Notes under the pieces: generated by a model
The model's database searches: none
Seen by the model: the letters and a program-made list of their open reading frames with translations, nothing else
What the model was told of the DNA's origin: nothing
Assembly (NCBI RefSeq): GCF_003324165.1
Contig: NW_025407852.1
Coordinates: 27,650 to 91,649, forward strand
Source: Naegleria lovaniensis
Taxonomy: Eukaryota > Heterolobosea > Eutetramitea > Acrasida > Naegleriidae
DNA: 64,000 nucleotides
Reading direction: 5' to 3'
Shown: one piece after another, positions 31,948 to 40,617 of the stretch
Layout of the letters: every line of letters begins with the position of its first letter
How positions within the stretch are numbered: the first letter of the stretch is position 1
Translations under genes and position numbers: made by a program

Positions 31948-34008
31948 ATGTCTCAAGAGAGTTTTCAACAACAACAACAGCAACTTTCTCAACCGAGTGA
32001 TGATCAAAGAAGGCTTGCTCAACTCATTTCCCATCTTTTTCCATCAAACGCCACTTGTCATTCCGATCCCAACAACTCCCTCTCTCTTCATTCCTGTTCA
32101 GGCTCCTCCAATCCATATCCCTATGGATCCATACAACCCTCCACCAATGATCCAAAGAATTGTCTTTCATGTTACGCCATTTCTTCCAATCAAATGATTC
32201 AACACACTCTCGAAAGATACGAATCCGAAACACATCGCAACATTCGAAACAGAATTTACGAGTTGGTTCGGAAAAATCCAAAATTATTTGAGAGAAGATT
32301 TGGATTGACTAAGGACGAAGAGCGATACTTGTCACACGATCGTTTGGAATTTATCATTCAACAATTGAAACCATTTGAAATGGAACATTTTAAAACAGAT
32401 CCGAAAAGAATTTTCACAGTTTTGGAGACTTTGAGTATGATTGATTTTGGAAGTTGTGGACGGTGTATGATTCATTTTGGATTATTTGGAGCTTCGATCT
32501 TGTTTTTTGGAACTGAAAAGCATCAACCATTCTTGCAAAGAATTGTGAAAGATTTGAGTCGAGATTTCTTTGGAATGTTTTGTATGAGCGAATTGAATCA
32601 TGCTTCGAACGTTCAAGCCATTGAAACTCGTGCCATTTACGATCATTCGACGAAAACTTTTCAAATTGTGACACCTAGTGATTCTGCCGTCAAAGTTTGG
32701 TCGGGAGGTGCTGCCTTATTGGCCACATGGGCCATTGTTTTTGCACAACTCATTGTCAATAATGAAAATAAGGGTGTTCATACCTTCTTGGTTCCCATTC
32801 GTTCTGAAAAAGATCATTCTGTTTTACCTGGTATTCGAATTCGAGATTTGGGATCTAAAATTGGACTCAATTCATTGGATAACGGAAGAGTTTGGTTCGA
32901 TCATGTCACTATCCCTAAAGATTACTTGTTGGATCGTTTTGGAACCATCACCGATGAAGGAACTTACAAAACGTCCATTCCTGACGCTGGATTGAGATTC
33001 TTGAGTCATGTTTCGGCATTGTTGATTGGAAGAATCATGACAGCAAGTTCGAGTATTTTAGCTTTGAAATTGGCTTTAGAAATTACTTTGAAACATGCCA
33101 TTCATCGAAAGCAATTCGGCCCAACACTCGATAAGGAAGTTCCCATTCTATCGTATCTGAGTTATCAACGAAGATTTTATCCATATTTGGCATTTACATA
33201 TGTCATGCAATTTGCTGTCGAGGATTTGAAAATGAGATATGAAAAACCTTCTAAAGGTGCTGAAAATAAGATGATGCACACTTTGGCAGATTGTTTGAAA
33301 GCTAAATGTAGTGAAACAGCATTCAATGGATGTCAGGAATGTCGAAAAGGAGCAGGTGCTCAAGGTTTTTTATCTGTGAACAGAATTGGAGAAATGAGAA
33401 CCATTGCAGATGCATCCTTGACTTATGAAGGTGATAACACCATTCTCTATCAAACTGCTGCTAGAAATTTAATGAAGAGAGGATCCACAATTCCCAAATT
33501 GAAGAAATTAACCAACTTGTGGGACTTGCAACAATTACAGCAAATCTTTGAATTCAGAGATGCAACCATCGAACAGGCATATGTGAAAAAAACGGCACTA
33601 CTTGCCAAAAAAACAAACAATGCCTTCGAGGCCAGTGTTCGTACTCAGGATCTCGCTCTCAAACTTTGCAATTCCTATGTGGAAAATCATGCCATCAAAG
33701 TGTTCATGAAAGAAGCATTGGAATCTCTTTCACAAGAAAACAAGAATCTTGGACAAGTTTTAGAAAGACTGGCACTTTTGCTTGTCTTTACTTGGATTCA
33801 ACAAGATGGATTCTTCTTGCAGCATGGATTAATTTCTAGTGAGCAGTATGGACAATTGGATGACATGATTAATTCTATTTGTGAAGAGTTGACACCACTC
33901 GTGCCAATGTTGATCAAGAGCTTTAACTTCCCAGAGGATATTGTCACCAATGTGCCCATGGGTCCAAAACTTGTGGAAATGATGGCCTATGATAAGATCT
34001 ATGATTAA
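31948..34008 (+). CDS. Acyl-CoA oxidase (peroxisomal beta-oxidation)
   Basis: The ATG at 31948 follows CCAAAAAA; 686 residues, normal for the family. After a Gln/Ser-rich leader, the N-terminal helical domain leads into the FAD-binding core: FGMFCMSELNHASNVQ, FQIVTPSDSAVKVWSGGAA, then GVHTFLVPIR and IGLNSLDNGRVWFDHVTIPK. The second helical domain shows RKQFGP and the catalytic Glu in LTYEGDNTILYQTAARNLM. Reaction: acyl-CoA + O2 gives trans-2-enoyl-CoA + H2O2. The usual CREACGGHGY stretch is altered to CRKGAGAQGF. The protein ends KIYD rather than SKL, so import by PTS1 is not evident; a PTS2 or piggyback route is possible. Confidence 0.93.
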   Translation: MSQESFQQQQQQLSQPSDDQRRLAQLISHLFPSNATCHSDPNNSLSLHSCSGSSNPYPYGSIQPSTNDPKNCLSCYAISSNQMIQHTLERYESETHRNIRNRIYELVRKNPKLFERRFGLTKDEERYLSHDRLEFIIQQLKPFEMEHFKTDPKRIFTVLETLSMIDFGSCGRCMIHFGLFGASILFFGTEKHQPFLQRIVKDLSRDFFGMFCMSELNHASNVQAIETRAIYDHSTKTFQIVTPSDSAVKVWSGGAALLATWAIVFAQLIVNNENKGVHTFLVPIRSEKDHSVLPGIRIRDLGSKIGLNSLDNGRVWFDHVTIPKDYLLDRFGTITDEGTYKTSIPDAGLRFLSHVSALLIGRIMTASSSILALKLALEITLKHAIHRKQFGPTLDKEVPILSYLSYQRRFYPYLAFTYVMQFAVEDLKMRYEKPSKGAENKMMHTLADCLKAKCSETAFNGCQECRKGAGAQGFLSVNRIGEMRTIADASLTYEGDNTILYQTAARNLMKRGSTIPKLKKLTNLWDLQQLQQIFEFRDATIEQAYVKKTALLAKKTNNAFEASVRTQDLALKLCNSYVENHAIKVFMKEALESLSQENKNLGQVLERLALLLVFTWIQQDGFFLQHGLISSEQYGQLDDMINSICEELTPLVPMLIKSFNFPEDIVTNVPMGPKLVEMMAYDKIYD

Positions 34009-34114
34009 ATAATTCAGAAAATCCAAGTGACGAATTCGAATTATTTTGAATTAGATATTACGAATTATTTTCGTCATTGATGTATTATTAATAATTATTA
34101 TTTTCTGTCTGTTC

Positions 34115-35929
34115 CTACATGACCACACAGCTCTTTTTCTTTTTTGTTCGATTCTCCAAAAATTGTGTAAATCCATCATTGATCACTGCTTTAAAATCTA
34201 GAGTAATTTTAGCACTACACTCAATATATCCACATGCTTGAACTTTTGTTGCAAATTTTCTTGCTTCTATATATGAAACAGATTCACCATTATTTGGCAA
34301 GGCAATCGAATCACGAGGAGACATTGTGTCACAATCTTCTTCCATAAAAAGCTCTCGTGGAGTTTTTGGCAGAAATTCAGCTTCAAATTTTTCTGCTGAC
34401 ACTGAATGTCTAAAATAATTGGTCCAAGAGTCTTTGGTTGGCATGGAACGAGATCGATTGGTTGAATAACCTCGAGATCGATTGGGTGACGTGTTTGTTG
34501 GCTGATCTTGCTGTTTTTCTTTAGATGGTGAAAAATCAATTTCAATCTCATTGGAATCAATTACAATATCGACCGTACTACCATTCGATCCATCCGTTGT
34601 TGTTGAATTTAGAGCTAGTGGAGAATTTCGATTATTTACAGGAGAAGGAGGTGAATTGGTGGCCCCTACAATTCCATCTTTGGACTTTCCCAATGCATTC
34701 AAAATACTGAGCCCAATATTTCTCTTTTTCACAAATGAGGATGGACTTGATGACGAACCTGTTGGTGATAAATTTCCTCGACTTTCATTCATCATGGAAC
34801 TCCTCGAGTTTGAAAAGCTACCACCACCACCACCGCTACTGGTGATATCCAATCGGCGAGTGTGTGGTCGTGCGGTCATGGGTCGATCATAATTCGACGA
34901 GGAGAAGGAATAATCAGAACCCATACTTCCACTCAATTCATCCAATTCTCTCATTGATAAATTCGAGTCACTCTTAGCTGTCTTAGGAGGTGTCGACGAT
35001 GCAGATGCCGACACTGGAGAAGAATTTAGTGAAGTTCGATGAATAATTGATTTCCGATTGCCACTAGTACTTTTTTGCTGTGATGGAAAAATTCGTCTCA
35101 AATCCGTCTTACATCCCACAACGAGATATGAAACTTCAGGACAATATTTAGTAATCTCAGGAATCCATTTCTTTTTGATACTTCTTAATGTCTCGGGTCG
35201 TGACACGTCAAAACACAAGAAAAATAAATCGACATTACTATACGATAACGGTCTCATCTCTGCATAACTATCTAAACTACTCAATTCCCACAAAACTAAA
35301 TGGAAATCTGTTTGATTACTATTAATACTAGTTGAAAACGATTCAATGATGGTTGGTGTATAGGTTCGTTCAAATGCATTGGAAATGTATCGATTGATTA
35401 GTGACGTTTTTCCAGATTGTTCATCTCCTAGTACCACAATTTTATAATGAATCTTGTCAGCTCCAGAGATCGATAATGATTGTGCCGAATTATTCTCCAA
35501 TATTTGTTGTGCTTCTAAATGAGCTTCCAAATACAAATTGGACAAAGACTCGGTTCGGGTGTGATGATGATGCGTTCTGACTTTTGATGACCCAGTCGAT
35601 GAAGAGGAAATATTTCTCGAATGTTGATAATGTTGTTGTTGTTGTTGCTGAGAAGATGACTCTAAATTTGATGATGATGACGATGATGGTATGGAATTGA
35701 CATCTGAAGTGAGAGAAATGACGGATGGGGATTTTCTTCCGATCGTTGTTGTGCCGTGAGGATTGGAATGATGAAAATGATGGGAGGATGTAATGGTTGT
35801 TGTTGTGGTTGAGAGGGAATTAGAGGAGGAAGAAGAGAGAGGACTAGTTATGGTTGGAATGGGAGGAGAGGAAGAGGTGGTCGTTGAAGTAGACGGAGGT
35901 AATTGCCCGGAGGCAGTAGTGGAAGACAT
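34115..35929 (-). CDS. Atypical Ras/Rho-like small GTPase with long leader and large insert, prenylated
   Basis: The start is ATG 35929-35927; 604 residues. A Ser/Thr-rich disordered leader of ~160 residues precedes the G domain: P-loop GDEQSGKTS, effector-region YTPTIIESF, then LVLWELSSLDSYAEMRPLSY where DxxGQ is expected, and CKTDLRR as the base-recognition box. A Ser-rich insert of about 260 residues separates this from the last box ECSAK. The C-terminus is KKKKSCVVM, a polybasic region plus CAAX box, so membrane anchoring by a prenyl group is expected. The switch II catalytic Gln is absent, which suggests slow or no intrinsic GTP hydrolysis. It is closest to Rho/Ras-like GTPases by the CKTDLR box; the subfamily is unclear. 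Confidence 0.88.
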   Translation of the reverse strand: MSSTTASGQLPPSTSTTTSSSPPIPTITSPLSSSSSNSLSTTTTTITSSHHFHHSNPHGTTTIGRKSPSVISLTSDVNSIPSSSSSSNLESSSQQQQQQHYQHSRNISSSSTGSSKVRTHHHHTRTESLSNLYLEAHLEAQQILENNSAQSLSISGADKIHYKIVVLGDEQSGKTSLINRYISNAFERTYTPTIIESFSTSINSNQTDFHLVLWELSSLDSYAEMRPLSYSNVDLFFLCFDVSRPETLRSIKKKWIPEITKYCPEVSYLVVGCKTDLRRIFPSQQKSTSGNRKSIIHRTSLNSSPVSASASSTPPKTAKSDSNLSMRELDELSGSMGSDYSFSSSNYDRPMTARPHTRRLDITSSGGGGGSFSNSRSSMMNESRGNLSPTGSSSSPSSFVKKRNIGLSILNALGKSKDGIVGATNSPPSPVNNRNSPLALNSTTTDGSNGSTVDIVIDSNEIEIDFSPSKEKQQDQPTNTSPNRSRGYSTNRSRSMPTKDSWTNYFRHSVSAEKFEAEFLPKTPRELFMEEDCDTMSPRDSIALPNNGESVSYIEARKFATKVQACGYIECSAKITLDFKAVINDGFTQFLENRTKKKKSCVVM

Positions 35930-36059
35930 TTTTTTCAGCTAACTGTCATCTGTCGCATAGATCCGTTTTAGTTATTCCATCAATTTTCTAAATCCAAATA
36001 TTTGGTACAGGAGAGACAACACCTCTTTTGTCTTTTACCAAGTTTTTTGTACACACACA

Positions 36060-38234
36060 TTACACTACTTGAGAAAACAACTTGTGAATACTCTTATCAG
36101 GTTTCAACAATGTGGAATAACCTTTCGAATAGGAAGAGGAGGAAGTATTTGACAACACACTGCTTTCGTTTGTGTTGTTGAGGCTTTTTCGAAGAGATGA
36201 ATTATCATCGTTTTTTGGTTGTGGAGTTTTCATGTAATCTCTTCTCATGACGTTTCTCTTTTCAAATCGTTCTGCCTGTCGTTGCAGAGAATTTGTTTCT
36301 CTCAATAACGAAACGTATTGCGAAACCAGAGGACTTGATTTCTTGCTATGAGAATATGCTTTAAACACGCCCAAATGTTTACATTCTTTTCGTGTGGTGG
36401 ATTTGAGTGTGACATTGTCGCCTTCTCCAATTTCATACCATGCTTTTTTTCGAACTGTTGCCACGTCCTTAATATCGTATGATTTAGGTGAATGATTCTT
36501 TTCATGTTTCTGTTTAGCTTCTCGCAACACTTTCAATTCAAAATGTAATTCTTCATCGCGTTCATCATACTCAATGATTTGTGCCAATTCTTCGGTTGTG
36601 AGATTCGCTCCTTGTGCGAACGCTTCAACAATTTGTGCTTTCCTATTTGCCTTGACAAGCTCAATGAAATTCATTTCCTCTTCGTGAAACATTTCAAAAA
36701 GATTGTAACGCGGTGAATATGTATTCTCTTCAATTTTTGCAAGTACATGATTCAATTCGTCTTGTTGTTTCTTGACAGTTGTTCTCTCCTTAACACCAGA
36801 GCACACTGTTAGAACTGCTTTTTGGAATTTTTGTTTGACTGTCAACTTGCAGTTGTCAGAAGAAGTGGTCGGTAGTTTTAGCTCAACTTTGTATTTCCAA
36901 ACATTGTCCAAACAAGGTTGTCGAATCGAGTCCAAGCCCAAACTCCAAATCTGAAATTGTGTCACGATGGTTCGTTGGAATTCAGCAGTTTCAAATTGCT
37001 CAGAGCTATCAGGAAAGTTATAGCCAAAGCTCATAAATACAGATTTAGCCATCACCTCAATATACATTTCATCAAAACCGTAGGAAATATTATGTTTGGA
37101 TTCAAATTGGCGTGCTGCAATAAATTTTACGACCATTTCTGCATAGTTGTTGGCAATTCTATTTTCGACTTGAATAAATTCTTGTGCCAAGGCTTCAAAT
37201 CTTCGTTGTGACCATTCTTGCGCCTTCTCTTGATAGTATTTCGATTTCTGAAGGCGAAGAAAAAAGTCGTTGCTATGATGTATCTTTTCCAAACACATGT
37301 CCAAATTGGTCATGTAGTATTCAGTACTCTTTGACACCAGGTATTGATGCCCAAATAATTTTACATAAAACCACCAAAATGCATCCAATAGAATATTTTG
37401 GTTTTGTTCTGAAAGCAATACTTGATTCACATGAATTTTTGATTGTGACGGTGCATGATCTGACAAGAATGAGGGAAAATAAATATTCAACACTTGCTTG
37501 ATCACGAATGAAGGATGGAGTGGTTTTTTTCGAGGAAATTTACAAGTGGTTGCAAAGTCTTTTGGAAATTTACATTGCTCAATGGACTGTTGGGATGAAT
37601 CGAATAACCAGTGAGGTAATAAATCAAGTCTAAAATCGATATCTTCAATTTCAATTTGAATTTCTTTCTTGTCGTCCACTTCTGTCAGAAAGGTATTGGG
37701 AGGTTTTTGTGTTTTCGGAATTAAGGTACTTGGCACCGAATTCGATAATGATAAATTAGTACTTGATGAGGATGTTCTAGTAAAGGCTGGACGAGTAATC
37801 GGAGAAGGTAGTAATGTATTTCCAGAAGGAATTGGAGACGAAGCATAGGAGCGAGGTGGTGATATGGGAGATACAGGAGATACAGGTGTTGGAGATCGGG
37901 AAGAAACCTCTATAATTTTCGGCAACAGATCGGTCGGCACTTCTTTCAAATCTTTAAACGACCGATTCGTAAAGGAGGAAACTCGAGTGAGAGAGTATCG
38001 TGATGGAATGGCTGGTTTTTCGGCATTCTTGGAATGACCATTTGTCGATGAAGTATTAGTGGATTCATCGGAATGAGGAACTACAATTTGCAAAATGGGA
38101 ATCAAACTATCGGAAACTCGTTCATCTTCAAAGAGTCTGGAGTTAATGATGGGTGTAGATCGAGTCGTTTCTAGTTGATGATTTTGATTCGGGCTGTTTG
38201 AGCGAGCTACTTGCAGTGATGGCTGTAGATGCAT
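36060..38234 (-). CDS. FAM227-like protein (FWWF motif)
   Basis: The ATG at 38234-38232 is in A-rich context; 724 residues. The N-terminal ~200 residues are Ser/Pro-rich and disordered. A conserved middle (about 210-430) contains LLDAFWWFYVKLFG, the FWWF motif that defines the FAM227 family, plus helical segments such as FEALAQEFIQVENRIANNYAEMVVKF. The C-terminal half is a long basic/acidic coiled coil. FAM227 proteins are found in ciliated eukaryotes and are associated with sperm and cilia; a flagellar role here is inferred. It lies tail-to-head 41 bp from the NHL protein gene on the same strand. Confidence 0.75.
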   Translation of the reverse strand: MHLQPSLQVARSNSPNQNHQLETTRSTPIINSRLFEDERVSDSLIPILQIVVPHSDESTNTSSTNGHSKNAEKPAIPSRYSLTRVSSFTNRSFKDLKEVPTDLLPKIIEVSSRSPTPVSPVSPISPPRSYASSPIPSGNTLLPSPITRPAFTRTSSSSTNLSLSNSVPSTLIPKTQKPPNTFLTEVDDKKEIQIEIEDIDFRLDLLPHWLFDSSQQSIEQCKFPKDFATTCKFPRKKPLHPSFVIKQVLNIYFPSFLSDHAPSQSKIHVNQVLLSEQNQNILLDAFWWFYVKLFGHQYLVSKSTEYYMTNLDMCLEKIHHSNDFFLRLQKSKYYQEKAQEWSQRRFEALAQEFIQVENRIANNYAEMVVKFIAARQFESKHNISYGFDEMYIEVMAKSVFMSFGYNFPDSSEQFETAEFQRTIVTQFQIWSLGLDSIRQPCLDNVWKYKVELKLPTTSSDNCKLTVKQKFQKAVLTVCSGVKERTTVKKQQDELNHVLAKIEENTYSPRYNLFEMFHEEEMNFIELVKANRKAQIVEAFAQGANLTTEELAQIIEYDERDEELHFELKVLREAKQKHEKNHSPKSYDIKDVATVRKKAWYEIGEGDNVTLKSTTRKECKHLGVFKAYSHSKKSSPLVSQYVSLLRETNSLQRQAERFEKRNVMRRDYMKTPQPKNDDNSSLRKSLNNTNESSVLSNTSSSSYSKGYSTLLKPDKSIHKLFSQVV

Positions 38235-38283
38235 TTTTTTCAACCTAAAAACTTCTTTCCACGCCTTCTTTGCGATTGCTTGA

Positions 38284-39264
38284 TCATTTGAACAATTGAA
38301 CTCCTTCTAACGACCAATTCGAAATGAAAAGTTCTCCATTCAGTGAGTTTACGCAAACTCCATAAGGATAGCTCAATATCTTACGATCTTCAAAGGATTT
38401 CAAGATATTTCCTTCCAAGTCCATTACTACCATTACATAATGCATGGTATCACATATAATAATAGTCTTTGCCACGGGATCATAACAAATTCCTCTTGGA
38501 GAGTCAAAAACGCCTTTGGAAAGGACGACTTTCGACTCAAAAGTATGTAATGCCCGCTGAGTAAATAACTGAACTAGGCCATTCAATGTAGAAACAATTA
38601 ACTCTCCCTTCTCTGTTATGTCAATACCACAAGGTGATGAAATTTTGGAAATTTTTCCAACTTGTTGACCATTGCTTGCTTTCAAAATGATCACACTATC
38701 ACTTCCGCAACTAGCTACGTAAATGAATTTCTCCGAAAATGATTCAGTGTTTCTGCTAATTGTAATTCCAGAAAGTATGTGACCACCTTGGACGTTTTGA
38801 ATCCAGATGGGACTACAGTTATTTCCGTTTTGAATCAAGGCTTTCACATCATATTTGTATAAATTACCATCACAATCACAATCAAATATTAAAGCATCAT
38901 TCTGTTGTCCATCATAATTCTCCTCGACGCATAAACATCGTGGTGGATTGACTGTTCTAAAAGCCGATAATTTTTGTTTTGAGTACAACTCATAAAATTG
39001 AATACACTGATCATAATATTCTACAATAATGATACAATTCAAATGGTAGGAAATTTTCACGTCGGGACAACCTGGACGTTCCTTGTTTGCTGATGGAATT
39101 TGTCCACAATGTATGAACCGATTTGAAAATCCAACCCGAAGAGGCGCTCTTAATTTATTTACAAGCAACAAGAGCGTGAAACGCGTGTCGGAATAGAGTG
39201 TATCAAGATTTGGAATTATAAAATCAACAAGATGAATGGTTACCAGCGACTCGTGTTGAGACAT
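38284..39264 (-). CDS. NHL-type beta-propeller protein
   Basis: The start is ATG 39264-39262; 326 residues. The C-terminal two thirds are propeller blades: GHILSGITISRN...KFIYVASCGSDSVIILKASNGQQVGKI, SSPCGIDITEKGELIVSTLNGLVQLF, SPRGICYDPVAKTIIICDT and SYPYGVCVNSLNGELFISNW, each of the form xPxGIxxxxxGxxxVxDxxxxxI. No RING, B-box or membrane segment is seen, so it is a stand-alone propeller likely to bind protein or RNA. It is transcribed divergently from the Sel1 gene; only 92 bp separate the start codons. Confidence 0.75.
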   Translation of the reverse strand: MSQHESLVTIHLVDFIIPNLDTLYSDTRFTLLLLVNKLRAPLRVGFSNRFIHCGQIPSANKERPGCPDVKISYHLNCIIIVEYYDQCIQFYELYSKQKLSAFRTVNPPRCLCVEENYDGQQNDALIFDCDCDGNLYKYDVKALIQNGNNCSPIWIQNVQGGHILSGITISRNTESFSEKFIYVASCGSDSVIILKASNGQQVGKISKISSPCGIDITEKGELIVSTLNGLVQLFTQRALHTFESKVVLSKGVFDSPRGICYDPVAKTIIICDTMHYVMVVMDLEGNILKSFEDRKILSYPYGVCVNSLNGELFISNWSLEGVQLFK

Positions 39265-39356
39265 TTTTGGCTGCTACCCTTCCGAGTTCAACCCAACAAA
39301 ATTTTCGCGAGTGTTGTCGTTTACTGCTGGTTTTTCCTGATAACTTTGGAAAAAAA
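39265..39356. promoter_or_regulatory. Compact divergent promoter (92 bp)
   Basis: The start codons of the NHL protein (minus) and the Sel1 protein (plus) are 92 bp apart, so both promoters and 5' UTRs must overlap in this segment. No motif stands out. Confidence 0.5.
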
Positions 39357-40427
39357 ATGGCAACGAGACTCTCCACCACACCACAACAACCATCACTTCT
39401 GGAAGCCTTTCTGTTCATGAATCAGGATGACCCAGCAGCTTCAAACACAAGTGGAGATTTTGGTAATGAATTTGTCATTCATGAAAATAGTTGGCTTATT
39501 CCAAAATATTATCATGAAATGTTCAGTGAGAGTTCCGACAGCTCAACCACCTTGAATGAATTATCCAAATGGATCAATTCTAACAATCTTTCAGATGTTC
39601 TCATCAAAAATAGAGCCAGTTATTTGATGGCAACTCATTTTCTTGTTACGAAACAAATTTCACAATTTCAACAAGCTTTTACCCTTCTGTACCGATCTGC
39701 CGACGTCTATGCTCCCTCCCAGTACAATGTTGCTCAATTTTTCGATGTTGGTATTGGAATGCCTCAAAGTTTAGAAACTGCTTTTGAATGGTATCATTTG
39801 GCGGCTCAGCAAGGGCTAGTTTATGCAGAATTTATGTGTGCTCAAATGTATGAATTTGGAGAAGGTGTAGATGACATTGATTACGTACAGGCCTTTGAAT
39901 GGTATTTGAAAGCTGCAGCGAAAGGACACCCAACCGCGTATCATAATGTGGCCTCCTTTTATTATTACGGAAAAGGGAATGCAGTGCAAGTTAATCATGC
40001 ATTGGCATTTGAATATTACAAAAAAGCAGCAAAGTCTGGCATTGCTCACTCTCAATCTCAATTGGGATACATGCACTTGAAAGGAGAAGGAACTAGCAAG
40101 AGTTCACAAAAAGCATTTAAATGGTATTCAAGAGCAGCAGATCAAAATTTTGCACGCGCTCAGTTGAACCTAGGAAAGATGTATGAATTTGGAGAAGAAC
40201 AAGTGACACCACAAAATGATGCTATGGCATTGGCATGGTACATGAAAGCTGCAATTCAAGACAATGCAGATGCACAATATGCAGTTGGAAGATTTATGTA
40301 CGAAGGTAAAGGACTTGTTGAACCGAATTTGAATTTGGCTTTGGAATGGTTTGAAAAAGCTGCAAATCAAGGTCATGAAGAAGCTCAATTGGTACTCATG
40401 AGAGCATTGCGAGAGGATGGAAATTAG
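39357..40427 (+). CDS. Sel1-like repeat protein
   Basis: The ATG at 39357 follows seven A; 356 residues. From about residue 105 to the end there are seven Sel1-like (TPR-related) repeats of 36-38 residues: AQFFDVGIGMPQSLETAFEWYHLAAQQG, CAQMYEFGEGVDDIDYVQAFEWYLKAAAKG, and so on to ALEWFEKAANQGHEEAQLVL. Such solenoids act as adaptors in the ER or cytosol. No signal peptide is seen, so a cytosolic adaptor is most likely. Confidence 0.88.
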   Translation: MATRLSTTPQQPSLLEAFLFMNQDDPAASNTSGDFGNEFVIHENSWLIPKYYHEMFSESSDSSTTLNELSKWINSNNLSDVLIKNRASYLMATHFLVTKQISQFQQAFTLLYRSADVYAPSQYNVAQFFDVGIGMPQSLETAFEWYHLAAQQGLVYAEFMCAQMYEFGEGVDDIDYVQAFEWYLKAAAKGHPTAYHNVASFYYYGKGNAVQVNHALAFEYYKKAAKSGIAHSQSQLGYMHLKGEGTSKSSQKAFKWYSRAADQNFARAQLNLGKMYEFGEEQVTPQNDAMALAWYMKAAIQDNADAQYAVGRFMYEGKGLVEPNLNLALEWFEKAANQGHEEAQLVLMRALREDGN

Positions 40428-40617
40428 GAAATTCAAATCATGCGCTTGATTACCATTCGATTACAAACTCAATAGCTAAATGTATGTTATTTATTGTTGA
40501 TCATCACCTCAAGGAAAGTTCATTTCGGCCAAAATTGGAAATCGGCACAGATCAATGAAACACTCGTTCAATCCATCAGTCACGCAAGACTCAATATGAT
40601 TATCTTTTCAAAAAAAC

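Noticed and set aside
34267-35270. Antisense frames across the GTPase gene
   Set aside because: They are shadows of the Ser-rich coding sequence without starts in good context or recognisable products.
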